From: Macrophomina tecta
Lineage: Eukaryota > Ascomycota > Dothideomycetes > Botryosphaeriales > Botryosphaeriaceae
Assembly (NCBI GenBank): GCA_024180945.1
Contig: JAKSGN010000037.1
Location: forward strand, 2,733,501 to 2,797,500
Direction: 5' to 3'
DNA: 64,000 bases
Numbering within the stretch: the first letter of the stretch is position 1; each line of letters begins with the position of its first letter. The notes under the pieces are model-generated. The model had not been told where the DNA came from. It ran no database searches and worked only from the letters and a program-made list of their open reading frames with translations. This document shows, piece after piece, positions 54,190 to 64,000 of the stretch. Both the position numbers and the translations under genes were made by a program.

Positions 54190-57100
54190 TTACTCTGCCT
54201 TCTTCGTCGCTTTCGTCCTCAACTTCATCATCAGGTACACCAAGGAATAACTGCTGATTGCGAAAATGACGACAATCCCTGCATCGCGCCAGCCGTAATA
54301 GTACTCCTTAAGGTTGATGGTTTTGAGATAATCGGCGCCGGATTGGTATTGGCAGACGCGGCACCCTCTCGTGGCGTTGGGATTGATAAGGTGAGACGCG
54401 GAACCTATACCATGTTGGTAGCGGCCGAGGTACTCAGCGCACGTCTGGTTGACAGATGGATCGAATACGGCAAATTCGCGATCCGAGCATCTAACTTCGG
54501 CGGTCCAGGTAGTGAAGACGAGAAGGGAGCCGATGAGGTATGTGAAGGGATTAAGCCAGTACATCCTTGTAATTGTTAATATGCATCAGTTCACACGTGA
54601 GGGAGTAAGGACGCACCAGTATCGCCAGAATGCCTGAATCTGGCTGTATGGGACCATAATACCGCAGAATGAGACGAGTGTTCCGAGGATAATGGGGTTG
54701 GCAAGAGAGGCGAAGACGGCGTTGGGGGCATAGGCGGCGATCATCTGGCCAATACCAGTATAGACAAACTCGTACATCAACTGCCAGCCGGATTAGGTTC
54801 TGGCCCTACAGAGTTTCGAAGCTGTATCTTACCATGACAAAGAAGGTGCTACCGGCATATTTAGCAGCGCCCGGAAAGCCAACGGTGTAGTAAAAGCAGA
54901 CGTAGTAGAGCACAGCGCAGATGATCAGGTAAGGAATCTCGGAGACAATTAAACCAGTAACAAAAGGAGCCCAATGGTACATCTTGCTCTTCTTCTCTCT
55001 CGTTTCGTAGATATCGCGACGGTCGATAAACAACGGTTGTAGCTGAGCGATAACACCAGGCGCGACGAAAATGAAGTTGAAGACCGTAAAGAGCTTAAGC
55101 TGCAGATCGCCCACAGTATCGCCAATCATCCAGAATGAGAACCCGTTGAATAGAGCAGAGCCGATGTGCAGAACAAACTTATTGTTAATGTATTCGGTGT
55201 TGCGGTATAGCGAAAGGCTCATACGCTGCGTTACGAGCTTCGTCTGCTCTAAGATCGGTGCCGCAAATTCATGTCCATCGTCAACGATTCCCGAAGGCTT
55301 AGAAGCAGCCTCAGCGATTATAGAATCCAGCTCCTCAGTCATCTTTTGGTGCTCCTGAGACTCGAGCCAGACCTTGTTCCAGTCACGGCCTTGCGAGAGC
55401 GAACCAGAAACAACATCGATCATATGCTCGGCAGGGTTGGCATCGTGAGGGCACGGTGCGCCGTAACGACCAAAATAATCCTTAACAGTGGCAGCATTGT
55501 CGCCGATATCGCCAAAGTATACAGTCTTGCCGCCCTTGGCCAGCAGAAGAAGCGTGTCGAATTGGGCAAACAACTGAGCAGACGGCTGGTGGATCGTAAC
55601 AAGAACAGCCTGGCCAACGCCCGCCAGCTTGCGCAGGAAGCGAACCGTGTTATAGGCTGCTTGGCCGTCAAGGCCAGAGGTCGGCTCATCGAGGAAGATA
55701 AGGATACTAGGCTTCGAAACAAGTTCGACACCGATAGTCAAGCGTTTACGCTGTTCAACGGAAAGGCCAGCACCTGGACGGCCGATAAGGGTGTGCTCGA
55801 TGTCGTGGAGTTCGAGAAGTTGAATAATAGTGTCGACGTATTTTAACTTTTCCTCACGTGGAGTATCGCGCGACTGGCGGAGGAGAGCTGAGAACTCTAG
55901 CGCTTCACGAACGGTGGCAAGGGATTCGTGTACGTCGAGCTGCTCGACATAACCAGCGGAACGCTGGAAGGAGACAGGGAGAGGACGACCGTCAACCATA
56001 ATTGAACCGTGGATAGTCCCGTCGGTCTTGCGCTGGGCTAGGACGTCAAGTAGGGTGGTTTTGCCGGCTCCTGAGGAGCCCATAAGAGCGCCCAGCATTC
56101 CTGGCTTAACGTAGCCCTGCACGTTGTCGAGGAGGACACGGTCACCTGAGGGAGTCTTTACGGTGTAAGTCAGGTTCTTCCAAGTAAAGATACTAGTGTT
56201 GCGGATTAGCTGGCTGTTAAGACTATCGTCTGGAATTTCGGACGGAGAGTTGCCGCGAGGCTTCTCGGTGAGCTGGGACTCCTCGTCTTTAGGCTCGAGG
56301 TGCTTCACCAAGTGCTGCCGCTCACGTGGGATGAGAAGGCTACGGCCGCCCTCACCCATTTGCTTCCACTTAGTGGTGAAAAAAATAGTGAGGGCAGCGA
56401 ATAGAGCCCACCAGGCCCAGCAAATGCCGAAGTTACGCCAGACATGGCTGTGGCTGTAGGACAGAGACTCAAGGTACTCATCACCAGTAACACTGGTGGC
56501 ACCGACCTTAGCACCCCCAACACCCGCACAGGCCTGACCACCTTGTCCATTGCCGTATCCAGGCCCACTTGGAACGATGTTCACACCAACGCACGGGATA
56601 ACCTGGCCGTGGAACTCGTTGGCAAGGAGCGCTTCAAAACCGTATGCAAGAGGGTCAATCCAGAATATCCAAACAAACCACGGGTGCATATCGGGCTTGG
56701 CGATCATGTAACCAGTGTACATAGTAAGCGCTGATACAAGGAAACCGGAAACCTTAGAGGCGGCGTCGAAGTTAGAGAATGCCGCACCAACCAGACGGAA
56801 CATAGCAGTCATTGCCATAGTTACAGCAAAGTTTAAGACCCAGAAGGTAAAGAAGGCGCCGGCTGTGGTTTTCAAGCCAACCATAAAGTATAGCACGATG
56901 CCGAAATGCGTGATCTGAAATATTAGAACCGGAATATCCGCTGCGATTTGGGCGATGCAGAAGGCGGCCGGGTGGTATAGGGCGAAGGAGCGATGCTTGG
57001 CTAAGACAGGCCTTCCAGTGAAAGAATCCGTGACTTCGGACATTGCTAACAGAGAGTTGTACATAAGAGCGAAGAATAGAGCACCGCCCTTAGTAAAAAG

Positions 57101-58603
57101 GCCGGCAGAAGTAGCAGGAGCGTTATAGAAGAGAGAACCGGCGATCAGCGCTTGAGCGAGGGTAGAGACCTGTTTTAGAATAATAGTGGCCTTGTCACCC
57201 CAGAGGACCTGATACTGGCGGATAACGCAGGCCCTGACTTGAGCGATGAAACTGGTTGTTAACGGCGAGCTCTTGGAGAGACTCTTATGCTTGTCCCTCT
57301 GCGTCATCTCAATAAAATCGGCGGTATCCTGCTTGGCCTCCTCCGTCTCAGGGTAGTTGTACTCGGCAATCATTTTCACCTTAATAGACGACCGGTCGTA
57401 AGCTGCCCGAACTTCATCCGCGTTTCGCGGAAACCTGTTCTCATAGCCTGGAGTGATCCGACGTTCGGTAGGGACAGTGACGCCGGTAAGGAAGTCTGCC
57501 TGGTTGGCTGACGGGTCGCACGCGAACCCAAGTTCCTCCATGAAAGGAACAGCCTCTTTTTGCGGACCATAAAAGATTTGTTTCCCCTCATCTAGGATCA
57601 GGACCTCGTCGAAGAGGTTGTAGATACCGTTGCCTGCTTGGTAAAGGGTGACGATAGTAGTGAGGCCAAGGATATCGGTCATTGCACGCATGGCCTTGGC
57701 CCATTCAAGGGCAGTGCTGGCGTCAAGGCCACGGGTCGAGTTATCCCAACAAAAGACGCTACCGCGAGTTGCTAGAACCTCGATAATAGAGACACGCTTT
57801 CTCTCGCCGCCAGAGACTCCTCGAACGAACTCGTTTCCGACTTTCGTTTCGCTTGTGTGAGTAATGCTCATAGACTTGAGGAGGAAGTTCTTGTTCGCTT
57901 GGGCATACTCCTCAGCAGTCTTGGCCTCAGGCGGTATACGGAAAGGAACCTTCATGCGGGTAGCGAAATCTATCGTTTGACCAACGGTCAGTGTGGGAAA
58001 GAAGATTTCCTCCTCGGTATTCATAACAATCTGACCACGATATTTCTTCGCGTCTTGGTGATCCATGCTTCCGAATTTAACGTCTCCGGAGACCTCGGCG
58101 TATCCAAGGCGGCGGTTGGACAGCATGCTAAGCAATGTGGTGCAGCCGGCTCCGGGTCGACCGAGCACGAGAAGCATCTCGCCAGGCTTGACACATCCAT
58201 GCGACTTGTCAAGAATCGTCTTCATCGGAACGTCTTTGTTGGACTTGCCGATGGGGTTGAATTGCGAGAGAAAGTTTTCGTTAAAAGTAGCATCGCTGCT
58301 AACACCCTTAACGGTCAAGTTCTGCCAGGTGACGCCTAACTTCCTTTGCTTCCCTCCATCTGCTTTGTCGCGTCGATTGATTTCTTCGATGTCCTGGTAC
58401 ATATGCCACTTGGAGTGGTCCCCGCCGCTTTTCTCAAGAGACTTCTCGTCGGCATCCTCTGAGCCGAAGCGCTCGCTTCGTGAATCCTCGTTGAAATCTT
58501 GCATTTGCCGCTCTCTCTTCGATTGTCCGGATAGCGTACGGAGAATCTCTTCGCCAATACCGGGAGGAAATGATCCCACGGAGTTAGACCGCCTGTGGGA
58601 CAT
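54190..58603 (-). CDS. PDR-type (ABC-G) multidrug transporter
   Basis: Exons 58603-54833, 54780-54617 and 54565-54190, with introns of 52 and 51 bp, total 1437 codons and 1436 aa, full length for fungal PDR pumps. Order is NBD1-TMD1-NBD2-TMD2. NBD1 has [11 protein letters not shown] (about 148-158, with Cys for Lys in Walker A, usual in this family) and [11 protein letters not shown] (about 262). NBD2 has [12 protein letters not shown] (about 839) and [15 protein letters not shown] (about 945), with [16 protein letters not shown]2 ends [19 protein letters not shown] and a cysteine-rich loop before the last helix. These plasma-membrane pumps export drugs and toxic compounds. The substrate cannot be told. 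No damage is visible. Confidence 0.92.
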
Positions 58604-60409
58604 GTCGAGCAGGGTGGCGTTAAGAGGTAGCAGTCTGGAACGGAAGATGAGCGGTTGGCTGTGTCTGGCCTAAAGATGGGACAAGGGAATATTGAATTAA
58701 GAAAAGGCCTGCGAGCAAGAGCCAGGGTGACTTTGACCGAAAGAAGCTGCAGCGGTAGCGAGGGAGAAACGTAGCGGGAGGGCTCAGTGCATAAATACCC
58801 AAAACTGATACCATCGCACCCCGTTGAGCCCTTGGGGCACCTCGGGATCCGGAGCCCCCCTATTCGTCTGAAGAAGTCCTAATGACAGTTGCCGAAAAAC
58901 AAAATTGTGCTTTAGCTATAACGGGACACGAGTCGGGCACGAATCATTCCGGTGCGGTATGGTCGGAACCGGGAATTCGGGCTTTTGGGACACCGCGCGC
59001 CTCTTCGTTAACGTGAGCGGATAAGGATCCCGCATTTAATCCCCACGAGGCGTCTCGGCCGGCGGTGCGGAAAGCGTCTTAGATAGGGTAAGATATCTTA
59101 CCGGGGCCTTGCTCACCTGAAAACCGGCAAGCGCCGGCATGCCTTCGTCTTTTAGTCAAAATTCAGTCTTGGTACTCTATCCAACTTGGGGCCATCTTTC
59201 GACAAGGGGGCACGAGAATTCCCGTCAATAGCCATATTCGATGATCTCGCTCCAGTCTCCATACTAGCCATCAGTGATCCTCGGTAGAAGACGATTGTGA
59301 CTTCAAATGATCGGTTAGATGGTATCCCAATGGGATTTGGAAGGGAAGAGGGCAAAGAACTTGGTAAAACAGGCCATATCACTTGAATTTTGTCCCCCGT
59401 ATCCGCTATACCTTTTCGCCAGAGGAACCGAATTGTAAGAAACAAGATTTTTCCCCTCTGCTTATGAGATAATTGCTGCGTTCGCCATGAACGGTGACGT
59501 CGGCGGATCGGGCTTCTAAAACGCCGATGTATTGGGAAAGCCTGCTTGAGGCCGACTTAGACTGATAGGCGTTCGCGGATAACGCAGGGAACGATCGTTA
59601 ACTGTTGGTTAGCGGGCCTAGCGTATATTCCGGAAACCCTTTTGGGGGCACGGAAGCTTCGCCGGGCGGGATTTACGTGCGCCGAGCGCAGTCCGTCACG
59701 GCCCTGCATTCTATAAAATGGGCGGATTCGCTGGGTAGGCTTCGCGTGCCTGACTAAGCACCTCACGTGGCTGGTTGACTCAGCAATACCCTAGATGCCC
59801 GTGTATAACTCTCTTCCTCCCTTTACCTTCCCTTCTTTCCTCCTTAGCTAGAAAACTCGTGAATTCACACCTACTTCGAATGCAGTCCAGTGCCGGCCGT
59901 GACATAGTCCGGCGTAGTGGCAATGCTTTGGGCACCGGCATGTTGGAGTGTACCGACGAGCCGTTTCCACGAGGCTTCGAAGCCACGAAGTAGGTAGATG
60001 GGTCGTGAGGTTTCACCTTGAACGGCAAGGGTGAGGGGGAGGGTTAAGGACGGTCGTGACAATGATGACGATTTACACATCCTGTGGGCCTCAGCAGACT
60101 AGAGGGACAAGAAATGCCGAGGATCACGTGTATTTAGCTTTTGTCGTGTAGCAGCGGGCCTCTGCCTCTAAGGACCCGAACACCAAAGAAGGGGAAATTT
60201 TTGTCCAGGATTATTAGCCTTGAGCAAGTACATGAAGAGGGTGAGAACAAGTCGAGCGCGCAATGGGGCTAAGCAGGACTATTTGCGAAAGCCCTTTAAC
60301 TAACAGAGTTCAAATTTGTTGGGATATAACTCAATTAATTTGCCCTGCATAACAGTCCGGCGCCGTGCTTTTTTCTGCCCAACAAAATTCTAACATTGAA
60401 ATTAACCAT
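58604..60409. other. Upstream region of the transporter and gene-free DNA
   Basis: No gene is supported. A stretch near 60157-60230 (CCTCTAAGGACCCGAACACC…) resembles 45840-45890, a minor dispersed repeat. Confidence 0.4.
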
Positions 60410-60960
60410 GAAGGCCAAAGGTATCTAAGGAGATTATTTATACAGGATGATGCACTATTCATACTGCTAATAGCGTTAAGGATTGGCGTAGCCAGAGACG
60501 CATTGTGAGCAAATAAATTGATTGTAAGCAGGGAGCCTTCAAAAGAGTTGTATTCTCAGGTGCGAACCCTCGGTGTAGAAGGATTGGCCTACGGTGGCGT
60601 TATGTACCGAAGGCTAGTGCGCCGCACGTGATAAGGGCGTGTGAAGCATGGTAAACGCAGGCCGGCCTTCTGCCCTGACACGCATTAATGTGATTTAATG
60701 GCCGCCGTATAGTCTAGATCTATATCCGATTGAATACCTCCGGTTTTATCTTAAACCTAAGGTTCTAGAGCTCTATCCAGACCTTTCTACTATAACTGCG
60801 AGTAAAGATAATACTAGAGAGAAGCTAGAACAAGCATGATAAGAAGCATGGGAGACGTTACCGTAACAGTTATTTAATAATGTATTGGGTACTATGAAAC
60901 GTACGTGTGCGGCAGTAATTGCAGCCGAGGTCTGCCGTACTAAATATTAGTATAAATAAG
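60410..60960 (+). pseudogene. Tc1/mariner transposase relic
   Basis: Reading CTIHTANSVKDWR (about 60446-60486) then, after roughly 175 bp of unrelated sequence, WPPYSLDLYPIEYLRFYLKP (60696-60755) and EAWETLP, QLFNNVLGTMKRTCAAVIAA gives the last part of a Tc1-like DDE transposase, with PPYSxDLxPIE as the third acidic motif. Several stops and the internal insertion show it is dead. Terminal repeats were not found. Confidence 0.7.
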
Positions 60961-61312
60961 TAATACTATTATTTTCTTAAGCTGATTCTGAGCAAGGTAA
61001 GCATGCGTAGCGACTGTCGACTCACGCTGCGTTGATTGGTGGGTGGGCAGTCAGCGCGTGTCGGGCCGGCCCAGAACTTTTGTCTTAGTGCGGTATGTTA
61101 GAAATAGTTCCATGTTTAGGGTTGAACGGATTTACTTGATAATAGATTACTTGGCTGTTGGCCTGCCCGGCTTTGCAAATATCTTTCAAGGGGCACGCGT
61201 GTATATTATTACGCTAGTACGCGCCTGGTATACATCTCGATTCGCCCCATTTTCTTTCTAGTAGCCGCGATTCGACATAGGTAATGGGCGGGTTGTTTTT
61301 CTCATTTTCCCC
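60961..61312. other. Intergenic
   Basis: No gene is supported. This is the 3' side of the seven-helix membrane protein gene. Confidence 0.4.
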
Positions 61313-62481
61313 TTAATCTATGTCGAACCGTCTCTTGCGGCCAATATCCAGCGGACTAGGCGCATAATTCAACCGTTGGAAATAATATTCCCTTTCCTCC
61401 TCAGTCTTGGCTGGAGCCTTCCGCTGCGTCTGCCCCAGCAAAATCGGCTTCAACCCTTTATTGAAGTTAAGCCAGCATTGAACTGCAGCGATAGTGGCGG
61501 CGAATAGGAAGAAAAGCCCCGCGATGGCGAAGAGAAGTTGCTCATCTTTGAGGGTGGTATTTGAGAGGCGGCCACGGCCGCAAAGGACAACAATGCGGGA
61601 CGTTAGGTAAGCGATGCCGCCAGGGTGGACGAGGATGGTAAAGCCGGTGAGGACGGTGGATTCTACGCGGATACAGTAGATAGCGAAGCCGATATGCAGG
61701 AACGAGACGGGGATGATGCCGAGTGTAAGGGAGAATTCGGGTTGTGCATAGTGGACATTGACGAAGCCGTATACGATTACGAAGGCTACAATGAAGTAGA
61801 ATAACAGCTTGATCAGGACAAGGTAGATCTATTAGTTTGTCAGTATGCGGGGGATCGACACAGACATGTTCGGCTGACCTGGTAGGCGAGATAGCGGGAA
61901 CGGATATTGATGTCGGCGCTGATGTCTTTGTACAGGGCCCACTGAAACTCTCGATGAAGTTGGTACGCTCCAAAGCACATGGAGGCACTACAACCGAACA
62001 CGATAATATTGCAGAAGATGAGCATTGGCTTCACCGGCGTCCAGAAGTGCTCTAAACCCCGCTTGACGAAGGGAGTGTGAAACATATCTTCGTTGAGGGA
62101 AACTTGATACGAGGCATGCTTGATCTGGCCGTACTGCATTGCCGCAGAAATAGCGAGGCATATGTTGCAGATGCATTGAGCAAACAGTTGGATGTTATTT
62201 TTGATTCGAAAGGCATCAACCGTCAGAAGGGCCTGATAGATGCAGCCTCCGACAAAGACGGCGATAGATATGGGCACTGCGTACGAAACTGGTACTTGGT
62301 AGGCGACGGAGTTGACCCAGTGGAGATAGCGGAGAAGAACGGTGCTGTCAAACGGTTTAGTTGGAGGGGGTTTTGTCAACGTTCGAGTAAAGTCTTACAA
62401 TTGGAGTGCGGTGATGCAGATTGCTTGCACAGTGGTGGAAGCGAAATAAGTCCACTCCAATTTGGTCTGCGGCACAAGCAT
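61313..62481 (-). CDS. Seven-helix fungal membrane protein
   Basis: Exons 62481-62399, 62344-61879 and 61828-61313, with introns of 54 and 50 bp, total 355 codons and 354 aa. The start MLVPQTKLEWTYFAST lies in a short first exon whose phase-2 donor joins to FTVLLRYLHWVNS. Without it the second exon has only a TTG start. Seven hydrophobic stretches follow (around VSYAVPISIAVFVGG, CICNICLAISAAM, LIFCNIIVFGCSA, IYLVLIKLLFYFIV, LTLGIIPVSFLHIG, TGFTILVHPGGIAY and LLFAIAGLFFLFAAT). The end has a charged tail with RKRRFDID. I do not recognise a transporter or receptor signature. The frame is intact. Confidence 0.75.
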
Positions 62482-64000
62482 GTTCGCCGGTCAACGATGC
62501 CGCTTGGCGTGCGTACCACTCCTGAAAAAAATGTGGCATGTGCGGATTTAAGAAACGCCACCGGAATACGAGTTCTGCTCGCTTGACCGGCACAAAGTTC
62601 CGTCTGGTAGGCCGCATGCCGCATGGTGCTCGTGCCACAGGGGCAAAGCTTGCTGCTGCGGCTGAAGTGGAGAGCAATCCTTTACTAAAATTTGAAGAAC
62701 TACTCCGCGGATAAGGCGGATTGTTTGGGAGGGAATATTTCGGCCAGATATACACAGGGGCATTCTCGGAGTGAAGCCTTTACGACGCTGGGGCAAGCAG
62801 ATTTGACCAGATTAGTTTTTAACTAATATGACGTGGCGAGAAAAAAAAAAGAAAAAACAATCACCTCGGTTATCTATTATTGGATAGTACATTAGCTTAG
62901 TCATTCGTTCTGAGACGTCTAGGGGATCAATACCACGAGCACCGAAGCAAGGAAGCGATTAAGTCATTCATGTTACGGCGCAGCCTTCACAGGTGGAGAA
63001 AGCAAGTGAATGATCCCGCTGCGATCGCAAGACACGGAGTGATAGCCAAAGTCACGCGGCTTCGGTGTTCAGTAAGACCCAAGCGCTCAGAAGGCCAGGG
63101 CCAACTGAGCGCTCCGACCCAACTGAGCCAAAGGGATCAGTCGCCGCTACACGCCCAGCAAGAAGAGACCGATCGAGCCGCCCTGGACCATTGGGCATAT
63201 CAGATTGTACACGTTTTCCTCCTTGTATACAAACCGCGCTCCTTGGATAGCTCTGACCTTCGTGGTCAGTTTCGCAACAATTCGGGGTACTCGTTGGTAA
63301 CACGGCGATCGCACGGGGTGCTCAGTCTTGTCACGTATTTAACTCATTCTTACCGTCCTCTTGCACCCGCTCAAGGAAAGCACATCACAAGGTTTTCTCC
63401 CTCTTGGGTCTTTGCTTCCTTAGAGCCAGAGGCCCAATGTTACGACTCATTCATCGATTCCGACCGACCGAGCGCGAATTCTGCCAGGATCAAATAGATC
63501 TACGCTTTTCCTCCAGTATATGAGACCTGAATCACAGTGAGGTTTTTCAAAAAGGCGGCGGCACCGCTGCAAGCAGGCTGGAAACCGTCTCGGCTGACGA
63601 TTCGGTGACGAAACCTCACGTCCGTCTGTAATTTCTTATCTGTGTGGCGGCCCAACCTCAGGCTAATCGCTAGAATGTATCTTAGAGTAGGTGCATGAGC
63701 CTAATACTTGAAGAACAAGAGGAGAAAAGTGAGAAGAGAAGGAAGAGAGACAGGGCAGTATAATATATATTGCGCGGGAATGCATGAAGGCAAGTAGGAA
63801 CGGCTTTCACTTCTCCGAGGATTCGCGAAAGGATCTATGTTTTCAATCCACGTGCTCATACACTAGAGATGGATCCTTGTTCTCGGCATAAATGCTTCTT
63901 AAAAGCCGAATGTAGCAGCGGTCGCGTTGGCAGATTTTCAGGAAGCGGGGTGTAATTCGGCCGAACCACATTAGGCACATTCCCTCCGACTCGCCGACCC
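62482..64000. other. Gene-free end of the window
   Basis: Only short frames without support. An A-rich tract lies at 62840-62860. Confidence 0.4.

Noticed and set aside
57857..58673. Antisense frames of 160-202 codons
   Set aside because: They overlap the conserved NBD1 coding region of the ABC transporter on the other strand.

Overview
The window looks like nuclear DNA of a filamentous ascomycete (Pezizomycotina). The evidence is many 47-56 bp GT-AG introns, a PDR-type ABC transporter with the fungal layout, fungal families (DUF3723, NmrA-like, an EST1/SMG7-like relic), hAT, Tc1/mariner and Tad-like transposon remains, and many small solo LTRs. I cannot name the species. No tRNA, rRNA or CRISPR array was recognised.

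Layout. 0-19 kb: sparse small genes of unknown function (intron-bearing models at 2805-4468 and 7405-8222, a long gene at 10315-12258, a RING-H2 protein at 14653-15369), a decayed EST1-like pseudogene, and solo LTRs and MITEs. 19-34 kb, all on the minus strand: a Ulp1/C48-like peptidase gene (19349-22105), a DUF3723 gene with a long coiled-coil tail (24231-28938) broken by a small hAT element, and a second DUF3723 gene (31284-33906) followed by a 1 kb, 16-bp minisatellite. 34.8-38.1 kb: two convergent paralogous kinase-like genes that have both lost the HRD and DFG motifs. 39.4-42.2 kb: a complete hAT element with an apparently intact transposase, perfect 8-bp target duplications, sitting inside a host gene whose frame is restored if the element is removed. 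43.2-47.0 kb: a 3.2 kb segment that appears to have been inverted by recombination between two near-identical solo LTRs, because their 5-bp target duplications are swapped; it carries an NmrA-like gene broken by two further insertions. 48.5-62.5 kb is more gene-like: an intact NmrA/HSCARG-type gene, a GC-rich short-chain dehydrogenase, a full-length PDR transporter (1436 aa with two C-terminal introns) and a seven-helix membrane protein, separated by a dead LINE and a dead mariner.

Interpretation. The 19-38 kb part resembles accessory-compartment DNA. DUF3723 genes are, to my knowledge, frequent cargo of giant Starship elements, but no DUF3435 tyrosine-recombinase captain is visible here, so this is at most cargo or a relic. 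The most unusual signals are the target-duplication-swapped inversion, the two hAT insertions into readable host genes, the DUF3723/Ulp1-like cluster whose peptidase seems to lack its acidic triad residue, and the convergent pseudokinase pair. Exon boundaries were read by eye from splice consensus and frame, and no searches were run.
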